A program made the position numbers and the translations under genes. This document shows, in pieces, positions 18,615 through 26,387 of a stretch of DNA of 33,545 bases. Origin of the DNA: Methanobacteriota archaeon. Lineage in GTDB: Bacteria; Myxococcota; UBA727; JABDBI01. How positions within the stretch are numbered: the first letter of the stretch is position 1; each line of letters opens with the position of its first letter. Under the pieces are notes generated by a model that ran no database searches, was not told where the DNA came from, and saw only the letters and a list, made by a program, of their open reading frames with translations. Location of the stretch: positions 1-33,545 of the forward strand of contig JABDBI010000019.1 of the NCBI GenBank assembly GCA_013288705.1, written 5' to 3'.

Positions 18615-19332
18615 AACCAACTCCAAAACTAGGCGATACAGCAAAGCCCGGCTTATCAAATAATGTCTCCTGGGCTATTTGGAAATCATAGGGCATTTCT
18701 GCTGCAATCTTCACATTCATCACGAAGCCATTGTCAAAAATACGCTCCCAGCCCACTGCAAGGCTCGGCCTTAGCCGCACTGCCTGTCGCGTTTGATTAA
18801 TGCCCAAAATCGTTTTATTTTGCTGCGCATAACCGGCCTGCACCTCTGGCTCCAAAAAGATGTAAGACCGCAAGAACCAATCTGACACACGGATTTTCAA
18901 TGCAACGCCAGCCATCACGTTCCAAATCTTGGTGTCGTTTGCGTTGATCCAATTACGCGCCACACCCACCTGGGCAATCACTGAGGCACCATAATAATCA
19001 AAAGAAACAGGGAAGCGCAGCATGAGATGGCTATGCACTTTGAGTTCATATGCAACAGTCGCGCGTCCCTGAACAATGGGGTCCGCATCGAAGGTCACTT
19101 TCATGGTGTGCGTGCGGGCCAAATAGCCATAGACATTGGGGCTTAATTCGACAATCACATCCACGACATCGGGTGAAACCCGCAGGCCTTCGGATGTTTC
19201 CTTCTTGCTCGCCGCGTCGTCTTTTACCTGAAAGTCCTCAGGCAGCGGTTCAAAATAGCTCTGCGCCATAGCCAAGTGGATCGGCAACACCAGCAATGCT
19301 AAAAAAAAGCCTAATTTCTGCAACATGCGCAT
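18604..19332 (-). CDS. Outer-membrane beta-barrel candidate, first gene of the pseudo-Clp operon
   Basis: About 242 residues. I take ATG 19332-19330 (MRMLQKLGFF); ATG 19326 or a TTG at 19359 are alternatives, and a GGGA element serves either ATG. The signal peptide ends near LAMAQ. The mature protein is a string of amphipathic beta strands ending in SFGVGYAW, with a terminal aromatic residue as in outer-membrane barrels. Conserved blocks shared with the paralogue at 14728-15567 include the NVYGYLARTHTM segment, WFLRSYIFLEPEVQAGY and SLAVGWERIFDNG. It lacks the paralogue's Pro/Glu linker. It leads the operon and is coupled to the following lipoprotein by an 11-base overlap, suggesting an OMP-lipoprotein pair. 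Confidence 0.83.
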   Translation of the reverse strand: MRMLQKLGFFLALLVLPIHLAMAQSYFEPLPEDFQVKDDAASKKETSEGLRVSPDVVDVIVELSPNVYGYLARTHTMKVTFDADPIVQGRATVAYELKVHSHLMLRFPVSFDYYGASVIAQVGVARNWINANDTKIWNVMAGVALKIRVSDWFLRSYIFLEPEVQAGYAQQNKTILGINQTRQAVRLRPSLAVGWERIFDNGFVMNVKIAAEMPYDFQIAQETLFDKPGFAVSPSFGVGYAW

Positions 19333-19408
19333 TTTTCCCATATGGCGTAGCTTACACAAGGACGCAATCTTGTAAAATGGTTAGCCGGTAAAAATATAAC
19401 ACATCAAA

Positions 19409-19437
19409 AATATACCAGAAGCTACCGTAATTCTCAA
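19409..19437 (-). promoter_or_regulatory. Sigma70-like promoter of the OMP/pseudo-Clp operon
   Basis: On the minus strand TTGAGA (19437-19432) and TATATT (19414-19409) are separated by exactly 17 bases. Transcription would begin near 19402, leaving a leader of about 70 bases before the OMP start codon. The region is the divergent gap with the ankyrin gene at 19495. The same two hexamers with the same spacing occur before the ATPase gene at 20459. Confidence 0.6.
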
Positions 19438-19494
19438 CGAAAGGACATGAAACTTTGACGAAGCTGTTGCCCCGCGCCCCCTCGACACTTTAAG

Positions 19495-20358
19495 ATGCTA
19501 ATTATGTGCAAACTAAGCGTTATTCTCTCCCTCTTTTTCTTGCTAACCGCCCCATTTGCCCGCGCTGTAGAGCCGGTTGCCGTAGATACCCCCCTGCATT
19601 TGGCTGCAGAAAAGGGCGATTTGGCGGCCGTCACACAGCTGATCAAGCAAGGGGCCAAAGTGAACGCCAAAAATCGCTTTGGCGCCACACCGCTCCTGCG
19701 CGCAGCTGAAAACGACCACACGGACGTTGTTCTTGCCCTCTTGCAGGCAGGTGCGGATGCGAATGCCAGCAAATGGCTTGGACGCACGTCACTGCATGAG
19801 GCGGCTGAATACGGCTATCTCGACACCGCGCGCGCCCTCATTCGTGCGCATGCGAATGTGGAGGCAGCCGATAATGTAGGCAATACGCCGCTTCATATCG
19901 CGGCACAAAACGGCGAAGTGGCTGTAATAGACGCGCTGATGGGGGCGGGTGCCAAGGTGGATGATAAGAACATATTTGGCGAAACCCCTCTTCATCTTGC
20001 GGCTGAGAGCGATCGCGCTGCGGCTGTAGTTGCGCTCCTAGGTTATAAGGCTGATGTCAATGTGAAGGACATTGAAGGGCTAACGCCTCTGCACTTAGCT
20101 GCGGCGAATGGTCAAATCGCCGCCATTAAGGCGTTACTCAAGGGCAAGGCGCGGGTGAACACCACGGATAATGGCGGGCATACGCCACTTCATGCGGCGG
20201 CAAAGATGAACTGGGCAACGGCGATTGAAGTATTGGTTCATGCGGGTGTAGACCTGAATGCGGTGGATAATACGAAGAGCACGGCGCTTCAATTGGCGAA
20301 GAAATATGGCCAGAACGATGCGGCGCGGGCGCTTAGCTATGCAGGTGCGAAGCTTTAA
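19495..20358 (+). CDS. Exported ankyrin-repeat protein
   Basis: 287 residues (a second ATG at 19504 would give 284). The N-terminal signal peptide (LSVILSLFFLLTAPFARA) is followed directly by eight consecutive ankyrin repeats, of the form G-x-TPLHLAA-x-x-G...AL-x-x-GA-x-V-N, from about residue 31 to the C-terminus. There is no other domain. The protein is thus predicted to be a periplasmic or secreted protein-binding solenoid. It is divergent from the OMP/lipoprotein operon, whose last protein also has ankyrin-like repeats. Its partner is unknown. Ankyrin proteins in bacteria are either house-keeping periplasmic scaffolds or host-directed effectors, and the sequence does not decide between them. 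Confidence 0.93.
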   Translation: MLIMCKLSVILSLFFLLTAPFARAVEPVAVDTPLHLAAEKGDLAAVTQLIKQGAKVNAKNRFGATPLLRAAENDHTDVVLALLQAGADANASKWLGRTSLHEAAEYGYLDTARALIRAHANVEAADNVGNTPLHIAAQNGEVAVIDALMGAGAKVDDKNIFGETPLHLAAESDRAAAVVALLGYKADVNVKDIEGLTPLHLAAANGQIAAIKALLKGKARVNTTDNGGHTPLHAAAKMNWATAIEVLVHAGVDLNAVDNTKSTALQLAKKYGQNDAARALSYAGAKL

Positions 20359-20362
20359 AAAG

Positions 20363-20448
20363 TGAGATTCCGCGGATTATCGGCTATATTCCGCGGAATC
20401 CATGTATTTAATTGAGATTCCGCGGATTATCGGCTATATTCCGCGGAA
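20363..20448 (+). repeat. Tandem 36-bp direct repeat with palindromic TTCCGCGG boxes, period 50 bp
   Basis: Two identical 36-base copies (20363-20398 and 20413-20448) are exactly 50 bases apart. Each contains two ATTCCGCGG boxes 21 bases apart (starts 20367, 20388, 20417, 20438). The 10-bp arms GATTCCGCGG/CCGCGGAATC of copy 1 (20366-20375 and 20391-20400) form an inverted repeat. TTCCGCGGAA is itself a palindrome. The block ends ten bases before the ATPase start codon and coincides with its likely promoter, so an operator array is the simplest reading. Confidence 0.9.
20412..20440 (+). promoter_or_regulatory. Sigma70-like promoter of the ATPase gene, inside the tandem repeat
   Basis: TTGAGA (20412-20417), a 17-base spacer, then TATATT (20435-20440). 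A transcript would start near 20447, and AAAGG (20447-20451) lies seven bases before the ATG. Copy 1 holds the same -10 (20385-20390) with GTGAGA as a weaker -35. The TTCCGCGG boxes flank the -10 and fill the spacer, as repressor sites often do. Confidence 0.55.
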
Positions 20449-20458
20449 AGGTTAAATC

Positions 20459-21919
20459 ATGACAACTATCCTTGGCCGCAAAGAAGAATTAAAAATTCTA
20501 GCTAGGCTCCACAAGTCACAGAAGGCAGAGTTCCTCGCCATCTACGGGCGGCGCCGCATCGGTAAAACCTACCTCATTCATGAGTACTTTAAAGACAAAG
20601 GGATTTACTTTGACTTTACAGGCACCAAGGGTGCGAGCAAGGAACAACAGCTTCGTAATTTTGCGGACAAATTTGCCTCTACATTCCGCCTCGGCAATTC
20701 GATTTCTCCTCTCCCAGACTGGCAAGAGGCTTTCTTTCTTCTACGAAAAGAGCTGGAAACACTCAGCCCGAATCAAAAGTTCATTTTGTTTTTTGATGAA
20801 CTACCTTGGATAGCGTCACCAAAATCGGGCATGCTCAGCGCTCTCGAATATTTTTGGAACTCATATTTATCAAAAAAGAAGAATGTTCTTCTCATTGTCT
20901 GTGGTTCAGCAGCCTCATGGATGATCAAAAAAATCGCACACAACAAAGGCGGATTTCACAATCGTTTAACTCAGCAAATTCGCCTCCTTCCTTTTACGCT
21001 GAATGAAACAGAACAATTTCTGCAAGCACAAGGCGTCGATTTGGAAAGAAAGCGGATCGTTGAAATCTACGCCGCAATCGGCGGAGTAGCCAGCTATTTG
21101 TCACATGTGCAGCGAGGTTTATCTTCAGCACAGGTCATACAGAAAATATGTTTTGCCCCCCAAGCTCCTCTGATTTCTGAATTTCCGAGACTCTATGAGT
21201 CGTTATTTGACGATGCAAAAAAGCACATGGCCATCGTAGAAGCCCTGGCAAAAAAACGTTCTGGCATGACTTTGGAAGATCTTTTGCACGCAACCGACTT
21301 GCCATCAGGAGGCGGCACAAAAGATGTTCTTGAGGAGCTCGAAGAATCTGGGTTCATTATGTATGTGCATGAATTCGGAAAGAAAAAGAAGGAAGGGCGA
21401 TATAGGCTCATCGATGAATATTCGTTGTTTTACTTTACGTGGATCAAGCCAGCGTTTCCTTCCGCTTCCGCTAATCTAAGCCAAGATTACTGGATGAAAA
21501 AGCAAGGAAGTCCTACATACGCTTCCTGGGCGGGCTATACATTCGAAGGAATATGCTTCAAGCATGTTGAAAATTTAATCAAAGCAATGGAGCTATCTGT
21601 CGTTGCTACATCATTTTCTGGATGGAACTACCGCCCTACAGAAAAAACCGAAAAAGGGGCTCAGATAGATCTCGTCGTCGATCGCAGCGACAAATGCGTT
21701 ACCTTAATTGAAATCAAATTTCATGAGGGAGAATTTGTCATCGATAAGCAATATGCTTCAGAATTGGCGCACAAGAAACAGTGTTTCAAACAAGCGACCA
21801 AGACACGCAAACATGTGTTTCTGACTTTGCTAACCGCCTTTGGAGCCAAGGAAAATGCGCATTACCTTAGCGTTATCGATAGCCAACTCACCTTAGAGAG
21901 CTTATTTCACCTCACCTGA
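20459..21919 (+). CDS. ATPase_2/DUF234-type ATP-binding protein with PD-(D/E)XK-like C-terminus
   Basis: 486 residues, opening with the typical LGRKEELKIL. Walker A is GRRRIGKT (30-37) and Walker B is FILFFDELPW (108-117), followed by VCGSAASWM (about 148-156). The middle region resembles a winged-helix segment. The C-terminus has a nuclease-like core with D404 (QIDLVV) and E419-x-K421 (LIEIKF), as in DUF234/PD-(D/E)XK proteins. Such ATPases are common, often horizontally transferred, and of unclear function. It has its own repeat-bearing promoter region, and its stop overlaps the convergent gene by eight bases. Codon use looks more AT-rich than the ankyrin gene before it, consistent with acquisition. 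Confidence 0.92.
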   Translation: MTTILGRKEELKILARLHKSQKAEFLAIYGRRRIGKTYLIHEYFKDKGIYFDFTGTKGASKEQQLRNFADKFASTFRLGNSISPLPDWQEAFFLLRKELETLSPNQKFILFFDELPWIASPKSGMLSALEYFWNSYLSKKKNVLLIVCGSAASWMIKKIAHNKGGFHNRLTQQIRLLPFTLNETEQFLQAQGVDLERKRIVEIYAAIGGVASYLSHVQRGLSSAQVIQKICFAPQAPLISEFPRLYESLFDDAKKHMAIVEALAKKRSGMTLEDLLHATDLPSGGGTKDVLEELEESGFIMYVHEFGKKKKEGRYRLIDEYSLFYFTWIKPAFPSASANLSQDYWMKKQGSPTYASWAGYTFEGICFKHVENLIKAMELSVVATSFSGWNYRPTEKTEKGAQIDLVVDRSDKCVTLIEIKFHEGEFVIDKQYASELAHKKQCFKQATKTRKHVFLTLLTAFGAKENAHYLSVIDSQLTLESLFHLT

Positions 21920-23051
21920 GACCCGCCCAAGAGAGGAACGCGGCAAGACCATACACAACCGCGATTAAAACCACATTCACTGTCCGCAGTCCGGCTGTCA
22001 GCACGCCCACCGGCGCAGCAACGGCAACCGCAAGAGGACGTGTCACTGCATTACCCACATGTTCTTGTGCACCCGCAACCCACCTGCGAAATGGAATACC
22101 CATGCACAAACCAACTGGTGAGGTAAGCGCCGCAACCATGGCGGTTGTGCCACGTACTGCAACATTGGCAGCCTCCACAGTCGCACCAGCTGCTGCCGTG
22201 GCAATCCGAGGAACGATGCCCTCGTTGAAGTCACGCGATCGGCCAACGGGCTCAAGCGATCCGGTTCCAGTAAGGGGGCTTAGAGAGTACGGCGCGCCCG
22301 TTCGCTCCACAAGTTGGTCATAAATCCGTCGTGGCAAAGGACCACCGCTCGACCAAAATATCACGTTTCGCACCAAACCCCACGGTGTTTGCCAATCCTC
22401 AATTTGCACAAGCACAGGTGCTGGCGGCGGAACGGGCACCCCCACCGGCGGTATAGCCGGAGGTATAGCCGGCAATAAACGCATCGCTTGGGATGCAATG
22501 TCGTGCATCGCAACAAGCTGCGTTTGTCGCACTTGCCATGGTGCCGCTGTCTCCTCGTGGCGAATCCGCGGCACTAAGGTTTGCACTAACGCATGCGTAC
22601 CCGCTCCCTGCGTCGCCGGCACGACGGCCGCCAGCGCTGCTGCATAGTCGCTCACGTCATTGCTGGTAATCCCAAACCAAGGACTGGGGTGTTCGAGACG
22701 CTCAATCAATAGCCTCGATCGCGTAAACACAATAAAAACAGCACGCAGCGCGTCCCGACTGCTTGCGCCAACCGAAGGTTGAATCGCATAATGCTGCAGC
22801 AAGCGAGCAATATAATGGTCATCCAACAATATTGCGTTCAGTTGTCTATTCACCGACGACAAGCGCGCGAAAGTAACAAGACCTTCGCGCGTCGCCGGAG
22901 CAATCGCAAAGTCGAAAATGCTTTGCAAAATATCAGGAATTTGCAGAATTGTATCTCTCGCGCCAGCAGGCACAATCACGATAGCGACGTGTCTCATTGC
23001 GATGGCCTGCCCGCTCATGAAAATCGCGAGCAAAAAAGCAACAAACCTCAC
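21912..23051 (-). CDS. Exported protein with F-box-like N-terminus and C-terminal hydrophobic segment
   Basis: 379 residues from GTG 23051-23049, whose GTGA overlaps the Sco stop. The signal peptide is about 1-18. Residues about 36-85 fit an F-box: IPDILQSIF at the start, then LVTFARLSSVNRQLNAILLDD and YIARLL, matching the LPxxhhxxIhxxh...hSxVNRxhNxhhxD...hxxhL pattern. The middle is helical with a proline-rich stretch (about 190-215, PPAIPPVGVPVPPP). The C-terminal ~130 residues are rich in Ala, Val and Gly and end in a likely membrane helix. It is last in an oxidase-assembly operon but has no obvious respiratory role. The F-box call is from pattern alone and is uncertain. Confidence 0.8.
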   Translation of the reverse strand: MRFVAFLLAIFMSGQAIAMRHVAIVIVPAGARDTILQIPDILQSIFDFAIAPATREGLVTFARLSSVNRQLNAILLDDHYIARLLQHYAIQPSVGASSRDALRAVFIVFTRSRLLIERLEHPSPWFGITSNDVSDYAAALAAVVPATQGAGTHALVQTLVPRIRHEETAAPWQVRQTQLVAMHDIASQAMRLLPAIPPAIPPVGVPVPPPAPVLVQIEDWQTPWGLVRNVIFWSSGGPLPRRIYDQLVERTGAPYSLSPLTGTGSLEPVGRSRDFNEGIVPRIATAAAGATVEAANVAVRGTTAMVAALTSPVGLCMGIPFRRWVAGAQEHVGNAVTRPLAVAVAAPVGVLTAGLRTVNVVLIAVVYGLAAFLSWAGLR

Positions 23052-23695
23052 GCGCGTGGTCCCTTTTCAATCAACAGCTTCGCCGCTCTCTCGAGCGCTG
23101 CTTTATCCACCGGCGTCTCTACCGGAAACTTGCCACGCAAGTCGCCGTTTTGGTCGAGCAACACAAACTCCGCAAGATGTGCAATATTATACAAATCTCC
23201 AGCAGACTCGCGATCACCGACGTGAAGCTTCATCTGTCCCGTTATCACGCCGACCATTTTGGCTTTGCTTCCTGTCAGAAATGTCCAATTCACATCGTGA
23301 ATGTGATATTTCTCAGTATATTGCCTCAACACTTCTGGCGTGTCTGTTTCCGGGTCCACCGAAAAACTCACAAAGTGAGCCTTATCTTCGAACCCTTTAA
23401 AGCGTTGCTTCACTTCGACCATCGCCTGCGTCAACTTTGGACAAATGGTCGGGCATGACGTGAAAAAGAAACTCGCAATCACAACTTTTCCACGCAGGTC
23501 TTTAGAGCCAAATGGCTGATCATTGTGATTCTTCAGCTGCCACTCACCCACTTGTACCAGTGGTGGAGGCGCCGATCGTCGCCACAGCGACATCTCACGC
23601 ACAAAATGCAGACTCAATATTCCAATGAAAAATCCCCAAACATAAGGGTTTTTCGTCACCTTCTTCCATTTACTCTCTACCGCTTGCGGTTGCAT
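23048..23695 (-). CDS. Sco1/SenC-family copper chaperone, second copy
   Basis: 215 residues, taking ATG 23695-23693 (MQPQAVESKW), which overlaps the permease stop by 19 bases. An N-terminal membrane anchor (about 20-37) is followed by a thioredoxin-like Sco domain with FTSCPTICPK (C81 and C85). SFSVDPETDTPEVL and the metal-ligand histidine in NIAHLAEFVLLD are also present. Unlike the copy at 63-881 it is anchored at the N-terminus and has the classic short Sco layout. It likely inserts copper in cytochrome oxidase or maintains its CuA site. It lies downstream of ctaB and an ABC transporter, a common arrangement for oxidase maturation genes. Confidence 0.95.
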   Translation of the reverse strand: MQPQAVESKWKKVTKNPYVWGFFIGILSLHFVREMSLWRRSAPPPLVQVGEWQLKNHNDQPFGSKDLRGKVVIASFFFTSCPTICPKLTQAMVEVKQRFKGFEDKAHFVSFSVDPETDTPEVLRQYTEKYHIHDVNWTFLTGSKAKMVGVITGQMKLHVGDRESAGDLYNIAHLAEFVLLDQNGDLRGKFPVETPVDKAALERAAKLLIEKGPRA

Positions 23696-24453
23696 ATCCA
23701 CACTCCAATCCAAATCAACAACATGCAAAAAGCAACCAGTAAGCTAACGGCCATGGGCGCGTCGAGCCCAAATGGCACGGTGCCAAGTGGCGCGACCCCA
23801 CCCGCAAATGCAGCACGAATTCCTGCAACCAGCCAACCCATGGGGTTTAGCCATACAATGGTTTGAATCCAGGGCGATGACGGGGGAAACATGCCGCCCG
23901 ATAATATCCACATGGGGATTAGAATAATGCTCATGAGCGCGTGATAAGCAGCAGAAGATTCCGTCCACCAAGCGAACACAAACCCAAGGAGCGCTAGCGC
24001 AAGTGCTCCGAAAAGCACCACAGCGAACAACAATGGCCAGTGCACCGCCTGAACAGAAACACCAGCAAATGGTGCAACCAACAAAAATAGCGACGCCTGG
24101 ATCAAAGCAATGGTGGTGACACCCAGACTTTTGCCCAGCACAATCGAAGCGCGTCCACCGGGTGCCACTAAAACAAGTTGCATAAACCCACTGGCTTTAT
24201 CGTCGATGAGTGTGATGGTCGAAAAAATTGCCGTAAACAAAATAACCATGGCGAGAACGCCAGGGTAAAAGAACTGCATGTAGTCGACGCCAGCATTTTG
24301 GTCGAGACGAAAGCTAGGCATAAATCCCGCGCCAATCACCAACCAAAATATCAGTGGCTGCACCACCACACCCAAGATGCGTGTGGGCTCCTTCCACATG
24401 CGAATCACTTCTCGAAACCACAGCACATACACGGTGCGCAAATCAGCTGTCAT
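23677..24453 (-). CDS. ABC-2 type transporter permease
   Basis: 258 residues with six predicted membrane helices and the ABC-2 family feature of a conserved segment (LVLVAPGGRASIVLGKSLG, about residues 93-111) between helices two and three. GGMFPPSSPWIQTIVWLNPMGWLVAGIR lies near the end. Its ATG overlaps the ATPase stop as ATGA, so it pairs with the ATP-binding protein at 24450-25397. Position between ctaB and Sco suggests a role in cytochrome oxidase assembly, but the substrate is unknown. Confidence 0.92.
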   Translation of the reverse strand: MTADLRTVYVLWFREVIRMWKEPTRILGVVVQPLIFWLVIGAGFMPSFRLDQNAGVDYMQFFYPGVLAMVILFTAIFSTITLIDDKASGFMQLVLVAPGGRASIVLGKSLGVTTIALIQASLFLLVAPFAGVSVQAVHWPLLFAVVLFGALALALLGFVFAWWTESSAAYHALMSIILIPMWILSGGMFPPSSPWIQTIVWLNPMGWLVAGIRAAFAGGVAPLGTVPFGLDAPMAVSLLVAFCMLLIWIGVWICNRKR

Positions 24454-25397
24454 CGCTCAAGCTCCGCACCGGTGAGAAGTAAAAAGGCGTCGCTGAGACT
24501 TGGCTTTCTGAGTTGCACAGACGCGAGTGTTTGCTTAGGTAAGTTCTCCACGAGTCGGGGCACGAGCATATGACCGTCATCAGCGATGACGCGAATCTCA
24601 TCTTCGTCTTCTTGAAAGTCGAGCTGAGCAAATCGCTCCTGCAAAACTTTCACGCAAGCGGTTCTCTCTTCAGGCGCACAATTCTCACGCAGCGTGAGCG
24701 TGATGCGATCACCCTGCACGCGCGCTTTGAGCTCGCCCGGTGTGCCCTCAGCAATAATTTTGCCTTCGTGCAAAACTATCAAGCGATCACATCGCTCAGC
24801 CTCATCAATGCGATGCGTGGCGACAAAAGCTGAAAGGCCTCGCTGCTCCCGCAGTCCTTCGACTAATCCCCAGAAGCGATGAAATCCCTCTGCATCAAGC
24901 CCAGCGCTTGGCTCATCCATGAGCAAAAACTGCGGTTCATGCAACATCGCTCTGGCGAGCTCAAGACGTCGTTTCATACCGCCGGAAAATGTCTTCACCT
25001 GCTCAAGTGCGCGTGTGGATAGGTTCACCAGCGTCAACATTTCATCGATGCGCGCCACAAGTTTATGACCGCCTAGAGAGAACAAACGGCCGGCCAAAAA
25101 TAAGTTCATATAGGCAGATAGCTTTTGATCGACGCTGGGCTCTTGAAACACCACGCCCATATGCGCACGCATGACGCCACTCACACACACGCCAGCCCGT
25201 GCGACTTGCTGCCCGCGAAAAGCAATTTCACCTTGTTGCAGGCAATAAATACCCGAGAGCAAGCGAAAAAGCGTAGACTTACCGGCGCCATTTATACCAA
25301 GGCAGCCCACAATTTCGCCGTGATTCACGTCGAAAGAGACATCTTCAAGCACCTTGCGCCCTTTAAACTCAAAGGCAAGATGGCGGGCGTTCAACAT
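24450..25397 (-). CDS. ABC transporter ATP-binding protein
   Basis: 315 residues with all ABC hallmarks: Walker A GINGAGKST (34-42), Q-loop VVFQEPSVD, signature FSGGMKRR (about 137-144), Walker B FLLMDEPSAGLD (about 157-168) and the switch histidine in VATHRIDEAE. A C-terminal extension of ~85 residues resembles that of NatA/CcmA-like drug or heme-related exporters. It begins 12 bases after the ctaB stop and is coupled to the permease. Related ABC pairs are frequent next to ctaB and Sco genes in deltaproteobacterial genomes; the transported substrate is not known. Confidence 0.94.
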   Translation of the reverse strand: MLNARHLAFEFKGRKVLEDVSFDVNHGEIVGCLGINGAGKSTLFRLLSGIYCLQQGEIAFRGQQVARAGVCVSGVMRAHMGVVFQEPSVDQKLSAYMNLFLAGRLFSLGGHKLVARIDEMLTLVNLSTRALEQVKTFSGGMKRRLELARAMLHEPQFLLMDEPSAGLDAEGFHRFWGLVEGLREQRGLSAFVATHRIDEAERCDRLIVLHEGKIIAEGTPGELKARVQGDRITLTLRENCAPEERTACVKVLQERFAQLDFQEDEDEIRVIADDGHMLVPRLVENLPKQTLASVQLRKPSLSDAFLLLTGAELER

Positions 25398-25409
25398 GCG
25401 ACTAATCCT

Positions 25410-26297
25410 TTACACATACATACGCAGGCAATGGTCTAAAAGCAGTGCGCCAAAAAGCAGAGATTGGTAGACGAGCGAGTGCATAAAAATTTGTTTGGCC
25501 CAGGCTTCGTCATCTTTGCCAAAATAGCCTTTGCAGCATGCGTACAAAAACCAGCCACCGAGACCAACGCTTGCGACTCCATATAGGAGACCACCGAGCT
25601 GGAATATCCATAACAAAAAGGAGTTTGCGACCAATAGAATAGACGTGAGCACGATGAGATTTTTTGACTGCTGCATGCCAACAATTTGCGCCACGACCGG
25701 ATAGCCAGCGTTGGTATAATCACGTCGACGAAAAATGGAGATGGCGATGAAATGGGGGAGCTGCCATAGAAATGCGAGACCGAAGAGCGCCATGCCGATG
25801 CGGTCTACAGCGCCTAAGGCCGCTGTGTAGCCAAGCAACGAGGGCATCGCTCCAGGAATAGCACCAACGACGAGGGAAAAGCTGCTCACGCGTTTCATGG
25901 GCGTGTAGATGAGCACGTAGGCGATCAGAGAGGAGATGCCGAGCCATAACGTGAGGGCATTCGCACCGAAATAGAGCGCAGGTAGCGCGGCGACTGAGAG
26001 CAGGAAACCTAGCAGAAGCGCCCATCCCGCAGCCATACGCCCGGCGGGCAAGGGCCGGTCTCTGGTGCGATCCATCAGGCCATCGTAGTCGCGTTCGAGA
26101 TACATATTGAGCGCGCTGGAGCCAGATACGAGAAGTGCGATGCCTAGTAGTACAAGGGCAGCGTCGAGCAAAGCGATGCGCTCTGGGGCGAGGAGCATGC
26201 TCACGCCTGCGACAATCAACGTCATGGCGGTGATGCGAGGCTTGGTGAGAGCGAGCATGTCGCGCGCGAAAATGGTGGCTCTGGGTATGGCGGTCAT
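25410..26297 (-). CDS. ctaB: Protoheme IX farnesyltransferase (heme O synthase)
   Basis: A UbiA-family prenyltransferase of 295 residues with about nine helices. The first aspartate-rich motif is seen as NMYLERDYDGLMDRTRDRPLPAG and the second polar motif as RRDYTNAGYPVV, both diagnostic of CtaB/CyoE. It adds a farnesyl tail to heme B to make heme O, precursor of the heme of the terminal oxidase. I list ATG 26297-26295; a TTG at 26336 gives 13 more residues and cannot be excluded. It probably heads the ctaB-ABC-Sco operon, possibly read through from the GNAT gene upstream. Confidence 0.96.
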   Translation of the reverse strand: MTAIPRATIFARDMLALTKPRITAMTLIVAGVSMLLAPERIALLDAALVLLGIALLVSGSSALNMYLERDYDGLMDRTRDRPLPAGRMAAGWALLLGFLLSVAALPALYFGANALTLWLGISSLIAYVLIYTPMKRVSSFSLVVGAIPGAMPSLLGYTAALGAVDRIGMALFGLAFLWQLPHFIAISIFRRRDYTNAGYPVVAQIVGMQQSKNLIVLTSILLVANSFLLWIFQLGGLLYGVASVGLGGWFLYACCKGYFGKDDEAWAKQIFMHSLVYQSLLFGALLLDHCLRMYV

Positions 26298-26387
26298 TGA
26301 TGATGTGGGAGGTATCACATGGGTGGGGTGCGTCAAGCGCGGAGCATTTCCTTTGATGCACCTGGCAATGACGGACCTACCAAACTT

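Noticed and set aside
20363-20448. CRISPR array
   Set aside because: Only two copies with a 14-base spacer, internally palindromic and promoter-like; no cas genes nearby.
20459-21919. Transposase or integrase
   Set aside because: P-loop, Walker B and DUF234-like C-terminus identify an ATPase_2-type protein; no terminal inverted repeats flank the gene.
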